Below, in pieces: positions 24,401 through 34,867 of a DNA stretch of 64,000 bases. The translations under genes were made by a program, and so were the position numbers. The notes beneath the pieces were generated by a model. It did no database searches and was not told the origin of the DNA. It saw only the letters and a list, made by a program, of their open reading frames with translations. Every line of letters starts with the position of its first letter. The stretch's first letter is position 1. This DNA is from Cranoglanis bouderius (Eukaryota > Chordata > Actinopteri > Siluriformes > Cranoglanididae), in contig CM042541.1 in NCBI GenBank assembly GCA_023630585.1, forward strand, positions 15,850,001-15,914,000, in the 5' to 3' direction.

Positions 24401-25954
24401 CAGAATGAATCAGAATGTCTTCCAGTTATAGCTCAGCACATGCATTATTCTTATTATGTAATATCCTTTTTAGATATTAAAATATAATTTTTACCCAGCT
24501 GCTGCATTCCTATTCAAATCCCATAATCATGTTCTAATCCCTGTGCATTCCTTCCTCAGCCTACTCCTCCTCCCCCAACAGTGCCTTCCAAAAAGCAGTA
24601 CCTGTGCCAGCCACTGCTTGATGCCGTCTTGGCCAACATCCGCTCACCGGTTTTCAACCACTCTCTCTATCGAACGTTTGCACCCGCGATGACAGCCATT
24701 CACGGACCACCCATCACGTGAGTGCCACTTAAACGCTTTGCATTTGAAGTAATCTCAACAATTCAGCATGCTTAATTCCAACATTTATAATGTTAGACTG
24801 CATTGGTAATGAAGTTTCGTATGATGCACCAGAACAGATTTCTTCTTCCTTTATCTTTGCTTGTGCCAGAAATCAGGAAAAAAAAGCATCTGATTCTTTA
24901 GAGTAAGAATTATGATACGTCATGCACTGCTTTAACCACACCTCTCTCACTCAACCTGCAGAGGGCCCATCATTCCGACTCGGAAGAGGAAGTACGAGGA
25001 AGATGATCGTCAGACTATCCCAAACATCCTGCAGGGGGAGGTGGCACGCCTCGATTCCAAATTCCTTGTCAACTTGGACCCGTCCTTCTGCAGCAACAAC
25101 GGGGCAGTGCACCTCATCTGCAAACTGGGTGAGTTTGGATGTGGAAAAGATCTGTCTCTCTCTTTTTCTCTTTCTCTCGGTCACATTCTCACACTGTCTG
25201 TCTCTGTCATATAGAAATATGACCATGTATGCTAGCCTAAATGTTCATAGGATAAAAACGGTTTATCACAGAGGAGACCAGTTACAGAGAAACTAACCCT
25301 GTCCCTATAGAGCTAAAACCGGAGCTTGCTATATAGTATGATTTGTTTTGTTTCCATTGTTCCAGATGATAAGACCCTTCCGAGTGTTCCTCCTCTCCAA
25401 CTGAGCATTCCGTCAGACTATCCTGAGCAGAGCCCTCAATGGGACAGTGATGATCAGCAATATGGTAAGAGAACAGTCACCTCAATTCAATAGATTAGTG
25501 AAATGAAGGGGTGGGGCCAAGTCGATGGCTCCATGGTGGTGAGGGGCCTTGAGTGAACTGAAGAGGTAGGGTCTGTGGCTCTGCAGGGTCAAAGTGGAGT
25601 GTCAAAACTCTGCATGTAAATTTGTAATCTGTAAACTTGTAAAGTGAAATGAAAAGCACAGTTTTAATGTGTTACAGTTTGCAAGAGTGCAGATGAAATT
25701 TGTGTTACAAGTCGTGTTGGAGAGTTTGCTGTGGCATTTTACGTATATTGGAATTGAACTAGTTCTGCAGTCTGAAAAATCTGAGACACAATTTCACGTT
25801 TCTCTCTTTCCTTGCAGAAGCAAACCCATTTCTGCAGAATGTCCACAGGAACATGACGTCCAAACTGCTGCAACTTCCCGACAAGCACTCTGTCACAGCT
25901 CTGCTCAACACCTGGGCTCAAAGTGTGAGGCAGGCGTGTCTCTCTGCTGCCTAA
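6854..25954 (+). CDS. med15: Mediator complex subunit 15 (complete gene, 18 coding exons)
   Basis: Med15 is a tail-module subunit of Mediator that receives signals from activators in the nucleus. Coding exons: 6854-6930, 11124-11211, 11297-11348, 11455-11478, 11585-11755, 11854-12227, 13494-13802, 15365-15562, 20944-21051, 21417-21535, 22444-22577, 23232-23366, 23477-23540, 23638-23704, 24560-24717, 24962-25128, 25366-25464, 25818-25954. All phases agree and give 826 residues, near the vertebrate norm. Residues about 10-72 form the KIX domain (exons 1-3), then a Gly/Met/Pro segment, a long Gln-rich region in exons 6-8, Pro/Ser-rich linkers and, from about residue 552, the highly conserved C-terminal Mediator-assembly region (LKQLSKYIEPLRRMINKIDK; YLCQPLLDAVLANIRSP; HSVTALLNTWAQSV). 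Intron 1 is about 4.2 kb. The 5.4-kb intron 8 could hide a further exon. Exon 9, bordered by weaker signals, is the least certain. Confidence 0.93.
8061..9099 (+). mobile_element. Tc1-like transposon remnant in med15 intron 1
   Basis: The element starts CAGTGGTGCTTGAAAGTTTG after TA and ends with its degenerate inverted copy plus CACTG before TA (9100-9101). At 1,039 bp it is shorter than a full Tc1 element of about 1.6 kb, and most of the N-terminal transposase is deleted. Remaining plus-strand code includes VLWLDETKIDHFG (first Asp), HGGGSIKFWAYFAASGPG, QQDNNPKHTS and CPDLNPIEMLWKDLK. A stop (TGA) at about 8740 and a large 3-prime deletion inactivate it. Confidence 0.88.
9120..10540. other. 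Med15 intron 1, no gene recognised
   Basis: This intronic stretch has homopolymer T runs (about 9630-9665) and no recognisable coding block. The motif GTGGTGGCTCGTCCATAGGG near 9401 resembles a worn interspersed repeat, but I could not define its ends. Confidence 0.35.
10544..10897. mobile_element. Short inverted-repeat (MITE-like) Tc1 derivative
   Basis: The 354-bp element starts CACTTGCTGTCCACTTTATT after TA and ends AATAAAGTGGCGGTGAGTG before TA. Its arms of about 60-70 bases are imperfect inverted copies and both include GCAGTTATCTAATCAGCCAATCA or its complement. It has no coding capacity. It shares an inner block with the remnant at 1,670-2,075. Confidence 0.8.
11916..12056 (+). repeat. 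Coding minisatellite in med15 exon 6 (QQQTAM units)
   Basis: Seven in-frame 18-bp units CAGCARCAGACGGCCATG are followed by one shortened 15-bp unit (QQNAM). The units differ only at the second Gln codon (CAG or CAA). The period is a multiple of three, so unit gain or loss keeps the reading frame. It lies at the start of the Gln-rich region. Confidence 0.95.
12412..12790 (+). mobile_element. MITE-like repeat, TAGGGCTGGGTGATAT end
   Basis: The block opens TAGGGCTGGGTGATATGAC and closes near ATGTTGCCCTAAC, so its ends are roughly inverted. It is AT-rich and non-coding and resembles the reversed block at 2,140-2,390. A target duplication was not found. Confidence 0.5.
12839..13165 (+). repeat. 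Dispersed repeat copy in med15 intron 6
   Basis: Shared blocks are TCCTGTTATCA, CATTCCCTCACCAGCCTC, GATTGTTACAAAGC, TGGAGACTCCTTCCATAAAT and GACCAATCAGA. They occur in the same order in the longer copy at 19,360-20,130. It is non-coding and the family is unclassified. Confidence 0.65.
15377..15493 (+). repeat. Poly-glutamine tract in med15 exon 8
   Basis: Thirty-nine consecutive CAG/CAA codons run in frame and are followed by AQQ repeats. CAA interruptions are frequent and regular (CAG CAG CAA CAA CAA CAA groups), which should make the tract less prone to slippage than a pure CAG run. The antisense leucine-rich frame over it is an artefact. Confidence 0.95.
16206..17106. mobile_element. Non-autonomous hAT-type element with perfect 8-bp target duplication
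   Basis: The 901-bp element begins TAGGGCTGCAACTAACGATT and ends with the inverted form ATCGATTAGTTGTTGCAGGTCTA. It is flanked on both sides by ATACGAAG (16198-16205 and 17107-17114), an exact 8-bp target duplication as expected for hAT transposition. Its interior is AT-rich with no transposase. It lies in med15 intron 8. A sister element with the same ends is at 35,285-36,308. Confidence 0.9.
17493..19067 (+). mobile_element. Tc1-like transposon, nearly full length
   Basis: The 1,575-bp element starts CAGTCGGGGGGAAAAAAGTA after TA (17491-17492) and ends TTTTTTCCCCCACTG before TA (19068-19069). Its long terminal arms (about 200 bases) are inverted copies and include CCACTGACAAAGAAATGATC in both. 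It carries one transposase gene on the plus strand. It lies in med15 intron 8 in the same orientation as the host gene. Confidence 0.93.
17861..18859 (+). pseudogene. Tc1-like transposase broken by one stop codon
   Basis: The frame from ATG to the final TAA is 333 codons and is in register throughout, but TAA at 18620-18622 (codon 254) interrupts it. Residues 1-120 hold the paired-type DNA-binding region with two helix-turn-helix motifs (GMGYKTIAKQLG and HRTTREDLVNDL). The catalytic blocks are VLWSDETKIELFG (first Asp), FQHDSDPKHTAK (second Asp) and SPDLNPIENLWREL (final Glu). About ten residues usual for the family are missing just before VLWSDETK. Apart from the stop and this in-frame gap the protein looks intact, which suggests fairly recent activity. 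The enzyme would cut and paste its element at TA sites. Confidence 0.9.
19360..20130 (+). repeat. Long copy of an unclassified dispersed repeat
   Basis: This is the longest of the copies that share TTCCTGTTATCAC, GTCGTTCCTTCACCAGCCTC, GATTGTTACAAAGCGC, CTGGAGACTCCTTCCATAAA and CCAATCAGAATCTAGAATTC. The block around GTTACTGTTATCACCAC also recurs inverted at about 21,950-22,170. No long reading frame is present, so it may be a non-autonomous DNA element. Confidence 0.6.
21940..22175 (-). repeat. Inverted copy of the dispersed repeat
   Basis: Read on the minus strand this matches the first part of the 19,360-20,130 copy: GTGATGAAG..GTTACTGTTA.., then GCAATTTG, ATTAAAGAATG and GCCATAC blocks. 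It is a partial copy in med15 intron 10 with no coding capacity. Confidence 0.5.
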
Positions 25955-26122
25955 TCATGGCACCAACGGTTCCCTCGCAGCATAAAACTCATCGCTTCTG
26001 TCTATGTATACAATTTGCACCTACAAATCTGCTGAAGTATTACAGTTCTTATCTTAATCAGTACAGGTTTGTAAAGGACCACTAAAAACATTGGTGTGTG
26101 TAAATGTGTTTTTACTTACACT

Positions 26123-26128
26123 AATAAA
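26123..26128 (+). promoter_or_regulatory. Polyadenylation signal for med15
   Basis: AATAAA lies 169 bases after the med15 stop codon. It is the first canonical hexamer downstream of the stop and is followed by a TGTGTTTG-rich stretch. Confidence 0.6.
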
Positions 26129-26956
26129 ATAATGTGTTTGCTTTGTAAAGCAGCTGATATACACAAACAGCCTGGAAACAAATGTATCCTATATTCTGGA
26201 TCATAAATCCCTAAAGTCGACAACTGCAAACACATTCTTTTCTATCTTTCAACACTGATCAGCAGACTCGGTTTAAGAGGCAGGACTTGAGCATTATTTG
26301 AGTGTTTAATTGGATGCATACACTTGCCTCCAGGAAGAGTCACATTTATATGAAGAGTTTAAGTCCAAAACTCTTAACTATATCCATTTTTGTTTTGGCA
26401 GTTTTGCTAATTGCTAAGACTTGTTAAAATTAGGCCCGGCTGACCAGTTCTCCCAGAATCAAATCCATTACATTTATTTATCACAGGCATGTGTAAGGAC
26501 ACACATACATTATGCCAATATCTTATTGCTAACACCTTATTGTAAATAAACAAAAGGATATTGTTTTGTTTTTTTTGCATACCCATCTGAAACAACAGGT
26601 ATCCCTTTTAGTTTTTGTTAACAATAAATTGCCATAAAAATAAATGATGATTTAGAAAAGAACATGATCTGAAATCAGTTAATGCGTCATGCATAGAAAA
26701 TGGAAAAATAACAGTTCTCTGTTGAAATAATCAGTTGCTATGTATGCTTTGTTAAAACTCAGACGCGGTGAATAACAAGTTTTACAAAGAATCTCGTATT
26801 TTAACCTCTTAACTATTTAAACAAACAATTTGCAAAAAGCTCTGAAATTCGAAGTTTGATTTTAATCGCTAAGCACTTTGAGAGGCCCCATTAATTCTTC
26901 AAGCTATCGACCCTTGCTGGTGTAGTCTGGTAGTTGTTTACCGCTTTTACAATTTA

Positions 26957-27499
26957 CAGTACTGTGCAAAAGTTTTAGGCACATGCAAAGAAATGCTGTA
27001 GAGCAAAGATGCCTTAAAATAATTAAAATAAATGTTTCAACATTAAAAAAAATACTGTAAAGAGCAGTAAACAGTAGTAAATGAAACAAAGTCAATATTT
27101 GGTGTGACAAAAAAATAAAAATTTTTATAGTAGTCTCTGGTACAATTTGTGCAGTTTTATTAGGAAATTAGCTGGTAAGTTTTATTGAGCATCTTGCAGA
27201 ACCAGACACAGTTCTTCTGGAGACTTTGACTTTCACACTTGCTTCTTATTTTTGCAGCAAAACCCAGCAGCCTTCATTGTGCTTTTTGTCTGAAAAGTGT
27301 CTCTTACATAATATGCTGCTTTCTGTAATGACATACAAACATTTTTCTGTAACATTTAATTTTGTGCTAGAAAACTAATGTTTGGGAATCTAAAATGTTT
27401 TTGTACTGACTTGATAATGTAGAAGTCATAGAATAAAATATCTATAACAAAGTTTGTACTAAAAAATAAATAGGGTGCCTAAAACTTTTGCACAGTACT
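26957..27499. mobile_element. Non-autonomous Tc1-like element
   Basis: The 543-bp element begins CAGTACTGTGCAAAAGTTTT after TA and ends with the perfect inverted form (AAAACTTTTGCACAGTACTG), after which TA has become TC. A degraded interior has no intact transposase. It sits between the med15 and ccdc74 3-prime ends. Confidence 0.85.
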
Positions 27500-27658
27500 G
27501 TCTGTGGAGTTAGTTAATGACCTGCACGTAGAAAAGTTAACTGCCAGAATAACATGTCTACTGTACATACACTAATACAAGATTACAGATTACAATTGGG
27601 CAAATAACTGAGTCATTGGGAAAAGTCTTATAGTCTGGACAATACAGTATTTAACAGT

Positions 27659-29978
27659 TTAAGGTATTTTTCTCCACAAGCGGCTCCTCTGCACCTCTCG
27701 AGTTCTCCTGTTGAGGCTCTGTCTGAGTGAGGGAAGGATCACTCTCTCTGCCATGTTGGCCTGACACACCACCCTGTCGCACAGCGAGGAAAGAGAAGCT
27801 CAGTGTATTAGTTAAAGTTAATTAGCTTTGTATATGCTGTTGGATGAACCACAACTTACAGTCCTTTGGGCAGGGCATGAGAGGGAAGCTTTGGAAACGT
27901 CTCCGGCTCCTCAGCTCTGTCAAGGAAAAACGACCAGCAGAACATGCATAGCATTCCCTTTTACCCCAAATGCAGTCTCAAGTTTGAATTATCAGGCCAC
28001 TTTCACACTTGATGAGCACTTTGTATACAGACATCATGCATTGGTCATCCCAGTCTCAGCTAGTACAAGCTAACTAATTAGCCTAGCTTGCCTTCTAGAT
28101 TAGATTTATTATTATCAGCAATGCAGATGAAATAAAGATTGGTTTAACTCTGGCAATAAGAAGGTCATTTGTCTTCGCTGTATCTTTAATGGCAGAAACT
28201 AAAGACAATTTGACTACAGTCACAGGTAAAGTGGTACGTACCATTGTATATCGGTGAACATCCCAAAAATACACATTGTTATTTTTAGTTACATTGCAAC
28301 AGTGGAATACTGACAATGAAATATTTTTGATTCAGCATGTCAATCTTCTCATGTTTGCTCAATAACTAATCTTTTCACTGCCATTCTGTCCTCAATGTTT
28401 GTATTTTCTGTGACAATTTGCGACCTCATTGGTCAGGATTACATACAAACCCGCTTTTTTGTCACTAGGATCGACATACCGACATGAGATCATTTATTTT
28501 CTATGTACATGCAAGATACAGAACCACAATTTCAGCAACCGCTTGACAAACAACATTTGAACTGAGATTTTTTTCAATTAAGCAAATGACTTTATGGCAG
28601 ATGTGGTCTGATTTTTTTTTTTTTTCCCGGGTCCCTAATCACAACTTTAGTTTCTACCTGCAGTTAGGTCCCATTTACTGTTTAACACCCAAAAACAGAA
28701 GAAAAACCCATAACCATGATTTCATCTTGTCTGCCAATGAAGCTAGCACATAACAGATCAAACAATCACAAATTTTCACAATGATTAGTGCATTATTTTA
28801 TTTGTACTTAACTAGTTAGCTCTAGAAGCTATACATATAGCTATTACTGGATCTCACTGGAAAAAAAAAAATGCTGGATAATCCACGACAACAGGCAGCA
28901 ATAGTAGAGTTTGCCACATCCCCACAAGAGTACTAGCAGGAAATACAAGTGGCTTGTCGCTTCTTAGTGTGAATGTAGGGTTAGCCTTGTAGTCCAGGAC
29001 ACAAGTAACTATTAAGTAATGGAAGGGAAGATAGAATGGAAGTCTATCTCACCCGAAATCCTTTCTGTACATATCTGTTAAACTAAATATTACAACAAAT
29101 TATAAATAAATTTTATCCCCATTACGTCCAGCATTCAACTACAGTTCCATTTTCAAACTTCAGGAAGCGGGGCTTTGGCCTTAGGGGCAGAATTTTACCA
29201 AATTCCACTAAGGAAAAATTATTCTGGTTATCCCAAGTTTAGCTCATATGCATAGATGACTAGTGTCTGTGTCTTTGTGACATGAAGAACTGGATTTGGG
29301 CAGTTTACCGATATTTAAAAAATTACTTATTAGATTGATTAGTATCATAGATCCAATACAAATGTGAAGAAGGAAACTAAGGATAAGAACCTTTTCACAT
29401 CATTGAGATAGGCTTTGGCCATAATGTAGTTCTCTGGGGTGATTTTCCGGTTGAACATGATGTCCCTGAGAATGGCCTTGATGCGGAGAATCTGAGGGAA
29501 ACACATACTGCTGAAATGTCTGCATGTGAGAGAGGAATTGGCTTGTGAGGATTTGGTGCACTTACTTCCTGAGACTGAAGACTGTTGGCGTTATACAGCT
29601 GCCGTATGATGACCTCGCACTCCTGCAGTGTTGGGGGTCGAGGTAGTTCAGATGGGCTCCTGTGGATCCTGAGAGGATGGAGAGAAGTGATGAGACCACA
29701 TGCGGATTCTGGGAGAGACTTGGTCCCACCTTCTGAAGTGTCGGAGGTTTCATTGCTGACTCCCGTCTGTGTGCTGATATGTTGTAGTGTCACACTCAAA
29801 TAAACCTTCACTTATTTGTACTACAGTGTGTGATAAATGCACAGAGCATGTTTTAGTTACCGGGGGGGTGTGTCCTGTGGCAGTCGAGTGTCTTCTAATG
29901 TCTGCTCAAGGTAAAACTCTCTCTCTGACTCAGATGTCTTCACCTCAGTTAAGTGCTTTTGTGCTTTGCAGCTGGACC
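27659..29978 (-). CDS. ccdc74: CCDC74-family coiled-coil protein, C-terminal exons (partial)
   Basis: Five minus-strand exons join with consistent phases: 29861-29978, 29566-29668, 29391-29491, 27860-27916 and 27659-27773 (stop at 27659-27661), about 164 residues. The second encodes SELPRPPTLQECEVIIRQLY then NANSLQSQE, matching the recalled CCDC74 block [20 protein letters not shown]. The next adds ILRIKAILRDI and the last exons carry TFPKL and MAERVILPSLRQ, also seen in CCDC74 C-termini. The function of the family is poorly defined; it is linked to mitotic spindles. The N-terminal coiled-coil exons were not found up to 34.8 kb, so the gene is either incompletely recognised or truncated. The donor at 29391 (GTTCTT) is weak but required by phase. 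The A/B paralogue cannot be assigned. Confidence 0.75.
28074..29390. other. Ccdc74 intron, no further gene recognised
   Basis: This 1.5-kb intron of the ccdc74-like gene contains poly-T runs and short frames only. I saw no conserved block and no clear transposon end. Confidence 0.4.
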
Positions 29979-30059
29979 CTGAACAATAACCCAACATGAA
30001 CATAAATACATAGAAACGTGTTTTTACTAAGAGTACATCCACACCACAAGTGTTTCTTT

Positions 30060-30830
30060 CAGCTTTTTTTCATTTACAGGTGTAACTATTAAAATCCACA
30101 AGATTAGTTAATCATCAAGAAGTGTGACTACCTCTATAAAAGAAGAACATTTGGCAGTTTGTTCTGGAGCCCCCAGATGTGTGTGTCTACATCATGCCAA
30201 GAAGAAATGACATCATCCATGACCGCAGAGAAGTAATTGTTGTTGCTATTCAATCTGGGAAGGGTTATAAGGCTATCTCCCAACAATTTGAAATTCATCA
30301 TTCTACAGTGAGAATGACTGTTTACAAATGGAGAGCCTGCAAGACAGTTGCCAGTCTTCCCAGCAGTGGGTGTCCTAGCAAATTCAGTCCAAGGTGGAGA
30401 TGTTTGGTCATCATACACAGCACCATATTTGGTCAAAAACCAGTGTACCACCACAATCACCTCATACCAACTGTCAAACAGGGTGGTAGAGGGGTGATGA
30501 TTTGGGCTTGTTGTGCAGCCACAGGACCTGGGAAACTTGCAGTCATTGAGACAACAATGAACTCCGTTTTATACTAGAATATGCTTGGGATCAATTTGAG
30601 GCCATCTGTCCAGCAGCTTAAGCTGGGTGGCTGTTCAACTCTGTCGATAGATATTCAAATTAGTCTACTAGAAACTGCAACCCTGCAGCCATTCCACAGG
30701 AACAATGACAGTGTTCAGATGAGACAGACGAGAGAAAGTCCTACCAAATGTGTTTTTATGGACTCTTTCAGTATCTTATAACTGTAACTTTCACCAATGG
30801 AGCAATAAAGTAAAAATGAATTATGGTATC
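30060..30830 (+). mobile_element. Tc1-like transposase remnant, internally deleted
   Basis: A frame from about 30,194 begins MPRRNDIIHDRREVIVVAIQ and shows a helix-turn-helix (GKGYKAISQQFEIHHSTV) and the GCPSKFSPR linker of Tc1-type transposases. It then jumps straight to HLIPTVKQGGRGVMIWACCA and ETTMNSVLY. The block holding the first catalytic Asp is deleted and later blocks are broken. Inverted ends were not resolved, so coordinates are approximate. Confidence 0.8.
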
Positions 30831-33800
30831 CATATGCCACACAAGAACAATTTCTTCCCACTGAAAGGACTGATTCTACACATTTACAGCTTAATTTATA
30901 TAATGTTTTAACTGAAGAATTTATGAAAATGTTTCACAATTAACAGTCTGAGTTCAGCATCTGCCATTAGATTTCTAAGTGAGTTTGGATAAACAGGTTT
31001 TTATTCCTTTCTCTGTGCAGGAAAACAAGTCCTAATTCATGTCAGTTTTAATCACACATATGCATATGTTGTGAGCACAGAGATTAGGGTGAAAAATTAT
31101 GGAGTATAACTTTAATGTCAGCTTTCAGTGGAGCTGATTTACAATAGAAAGCAATCTGGAAATTAGGAGCCAGGAGTTTTGGGAGTGATACCTTCCCAGA
31201 CATGCCTGGGAGCATGCCTTCACAGACAGAGAATTCACCCAAAGGTGAGGATGTCAAAGAAAACATTCAGAAAGAATCTCGAGCCTTGAAAATACAGGGC
31301 ACACAAATTAAAGGATCAAGAATTCTGATCTGACTGTTTAGACCTGTATCAGACTTCAGTAATACTTAAGAAAGTAGCCATCAGAAATCGAAATTGAAAA
31401 TCTGATCCAAGATTTTTATTATTTATTATTATTATTATTTTTTACAGGCTTTTACCTTTACGGCGTAACCTTGGTGGCTGCATGATCAGGTAAAGCTGAG
31501 ATTACTAGACCTTGGATGGAGGAGAGAAAAAGGTAATGTAAGGCCCATGATGTGAAGGAGTAGACGTGAGCTAGAGACATGATGTGAGCTAAATTTCATA
31601 CATTATTGTTATTTTAATAGTGTGAGTATTGATGTGGTCTTTACTTGTAAAATCAATGTGTAGATATGAATCTAATTGACCTTGAACAAATTTTAAAACA
31701 GCTCAATGTTTAAAAATTGAGATTTCCTGTTTATTACACAGCAATAATTCTCAAACTGGGGTCCAGGGACCCGGACCCGGATAGGCGATTGGCTGTTTCA
31801 GCCCATCTTGTGACTGATTTTGGCCTGCTTACTTTTTGTGATTACTTACAAATGTGATTAGTTATTCATATAGGAACCCACTAGTCTTGCAGTGCTATTG
31901 GTCATCATTCACCTCATCTCTGTGAGGAGTCTGTAAATATGCAACCTGAAACAAAAAGCCATGTAAATGCACTGAAAATGGTGTGAACGTAGCAGACTAA
32001 AACATACAATGGACGAGTAATTCGCCATTTTGTTTTTTCTTCTGTGATGCAAATACTGTATGTCTGACTCTGGGTAAACAAATCGCAAGTAGTTAGCAAA
32101 TTTAGGTCAGTTGGTTTCTGATTCTCCCTACGTTACTCTTGCTCTTTATTTTTCCTTTTTGATATGCTAATTTAATTTGTGACTGGAAAGATTGGCTGCG
32201 ATTAACTGCAAAGTAGTGCTCGGCGGACTGCACCATTCGCACCTTTGAAAGGGGGGATGTTTCTAACATCGATGGTTCTTTTAGAAGATTAAAATCTCAA
32301 CCTATTTATTTAGGAAACAGTACAGCACTTGTAGATATAGAAGCTTTATAAACTTTAATACAAAATAACACTCCTTTTTTATTTTATACATTTTGATTTT
32401 TATATCCACCCCCACCCCAGTGTGGTGGTATTCATTCTTAACCGCGTGCAGTAAAGTGATCGCGCGCTTCGCCCCCTACTGAGGCTACATGACCCGCAAG
32501 CCTTATTCAGATCAGCTGGACGAACAAATCAAATATTAAACAGGAAAGAAAGATTTACCTCCAGCGTGTTTCCTCTAAAACGATAGAATATTTTTTTTTT
32601 AATAAAATATTTTCCCAATTAAAATGCCCCTACACTAGATATTGCGATTATAAAAGTCGATTAATTGCAATAATAATTGTCATTGCATGGTCCATTATAG
32701 AATTTTATATATCGCCTTACTAACAACTCAAAAGTGAAGAGCAGATATCAGTAATATATATCACACACGCCGTGCTACATGCTGGTAAGGACAATATATT
32801 TGACAAAATGTTTCAAAGCCTAACCTTTTTTGGTCGCTGTGTCTCAGCGGTTGTCCTCAGACGCCTTTCAGTTCAGCTCACACTGAAGTGCTGACCTGTA
32901 AGCAGGAATGCTGATCAGAAACCTGAGAAAAACATCACACTGGCTTCCTCGCCACCACCTGTCTGACTCTCCTCTCATTCTGACTGGTCCTGGTTCTGAC
33001 ATTGGCTATTTAGAATAATATAATAGAATAAAATAAACAAAATAAGACCTTGTTGTGGAATCTACTTCAGCAAAAAATAAAAACTTTGGAGTCTCAAGGT
33101 TTTTGATGGTAAAAAGAATTTTGACTTTTATTACCAAAGTAACAAGAGCCGAGTCGGTTTGCAAAGCGACTGCCTGACTCCATCTTCATGCACTATTTTA
33201 TACACTTTCAAAACAAAGACTCTCTATAGCTCACCCATCTGTTATTTGATAAAGGAAGTCTTTTAGCAAGCTGACAGACACGCATGTCCTTGAACACTGG
33301 TGCATCTTCTCTATGCAGTACGGCCTTATCAGTACGCGCATATTCTGTATTTTTCTCATTTCTGCAGTTTGAACAATAGACCACTCAAAAAAACTTGGCA
33401 ATAATAGTGGACACCCACTAAGGAATAACAAATTCCAAGCTACCAAAAAGATACAGAGGACAGGCTCAATTTCCCTCAAGCTGGTGTTACATCAATTTGT
33501 CCTACTGTCACCTACCTGAATATTCATGTATTATTTTCTGATTAATAAAATATTCCATGTACTATTACAACATTATCATGTTCAAATACATTTCAAAGTC
33601 AATATTAGGCCTTTGATGGATTAAAACATTTCTTATCACAACTATGATTATTGAAACTTTTGATTGGACCTGATGGATTACATAATAATCATATTTAAAT
33701 CATAGTCTGATCAAAGAAATTATTCTATAGCCTACAAGATTTAAAAAAAATAAATAAAATAAAATAAAATTATACAAATATGATGCCCAAATACACATTT

Positions 33801-33980
33801 CTCTCTGTGCTTTATAATCTGAATAATATAACTCTAAAAGTTATTTGCTTTGTAATTATTGTATTTAAGTATACAGTTGTATAAAGAAGTATATATCCTT
33901 TCTATTCTGGTGTTTTTTTTTTTGTTGTTGTTTGTTTGTTTTTAAAAATTATTATATAATGGAAATACAGTGGAATCTTT
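30831..33980. other. Gene-free interval between ccdc74 and the THAP gene
   Basis: No exon could be supported on either strand. The piece from about 31,743 (TTCTCAAACTGGGGTCCAGG) looks like worn interspersed repeat. A GC-richer patch near 32,450-32,520 and a transcript-like stretch at 32,840-33,000 (minus) could belong to an unrecognised 5-prime part of ccdc74. No conserved protein block supports this. Confidence 0.35.
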
Positions 33981-33984
33981 GAGC

Positions 33985-34240
33985 ATTGCCGACTCATAGC
34001 TCCAGGGTCCCTGTTTTCAATCCTGAACTCGGGTCACTGTTACTGTCACTGACTCGGTTCTCCATTGTCCTACGTGCAGATAGGCAGGTTGACTATATGC
34101 GAAATTGCCCCAGGTGTGAATGAGTGTGTGAATGGTGCCCTGAGATGAGCCGGAGTCCCATCCAGGCTGTATTCTCACGCCTTCGCTCCCGGTCGACTGG
34201 CCACTTACAATGAAGATGAATGAATGGGTATTGCAATAAT
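33985..34240 (+). repeat. L2-tail or SINE-type retroelement fragment
   Basis: The order GACTCATAGCTCCAGGGTCC, GAACTCGGGTCACTG, AAATTGCCCCAGGTGTGAAT, GAGTGTGTGAATGGTGCCCT, GTCCCATCCAGG and the final GAAGATGAATGAATG matches the 3-prime tail common to fish L2-type LINEs and their SINEs. It has no coding capacity and lies just upstream of the THAP gene. Confidence 0.7.
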
Positions 34241-34867
34241 ATATGAATAATCAATTCATTCACATTCCTTACATAAACCTAAGCCTACTTACTGGAAAAG
34301 AATATTTACAAATGTATTTGACACTGCTTACAGATGAAATCAAGTAATATCAAAGTAGTAAAGCCACATATTTTCTAGGCTATGTAGTGTTCAATTACTA
34401 CATTAAATGGAAAATTTTTAACTCGGTAACATTGTGACGACTCGTACTGAACTAATATTTCATACAAATGTCCATACTGTAAGAAGTCACGTGTTTTTGT
34501 CTTATAAATCTGTCTAAATATAAGTATATTTTAAGCATTAATAAGCTGTTGTGTTAATTTCGGTGTCTTTAGAGCAGGAAAAACATAAATTATCGTAATA
34601 ATTATAATATTTGTAGGTTTCTTATTATCCTAAACTTGCACTGTTACTATTTTTAAATAAGCGCATTTCTTTTGTCCTTCATAAGTAAAGAAGGTGGGGG
34701 ATGTTTAAATGTAAATGAACTCACACCGTGAAGTTAGTGGTTAATGGGCCATTAAGATGCACTTTCTGCATATTAACACATGAAGAAGCGGTGTGAACTT
34801 CCCTGCTATAAACTCCTCTGTCGGTGTAGTTCTGATCATTGCAGAGAGTTTGTACAACCGGTGCAAG

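Noticed and set aside
29395..29811. Single 138-codon minus-strand ORF as an unspliced gene
   Set aside because: Part of it is a ccdc74 exon, but the remainder reads through introns. The upstream piece (about 29,700-29,790) is out of phase with the accepted splice, whereas the exon at 29861-29978 joins exactly.
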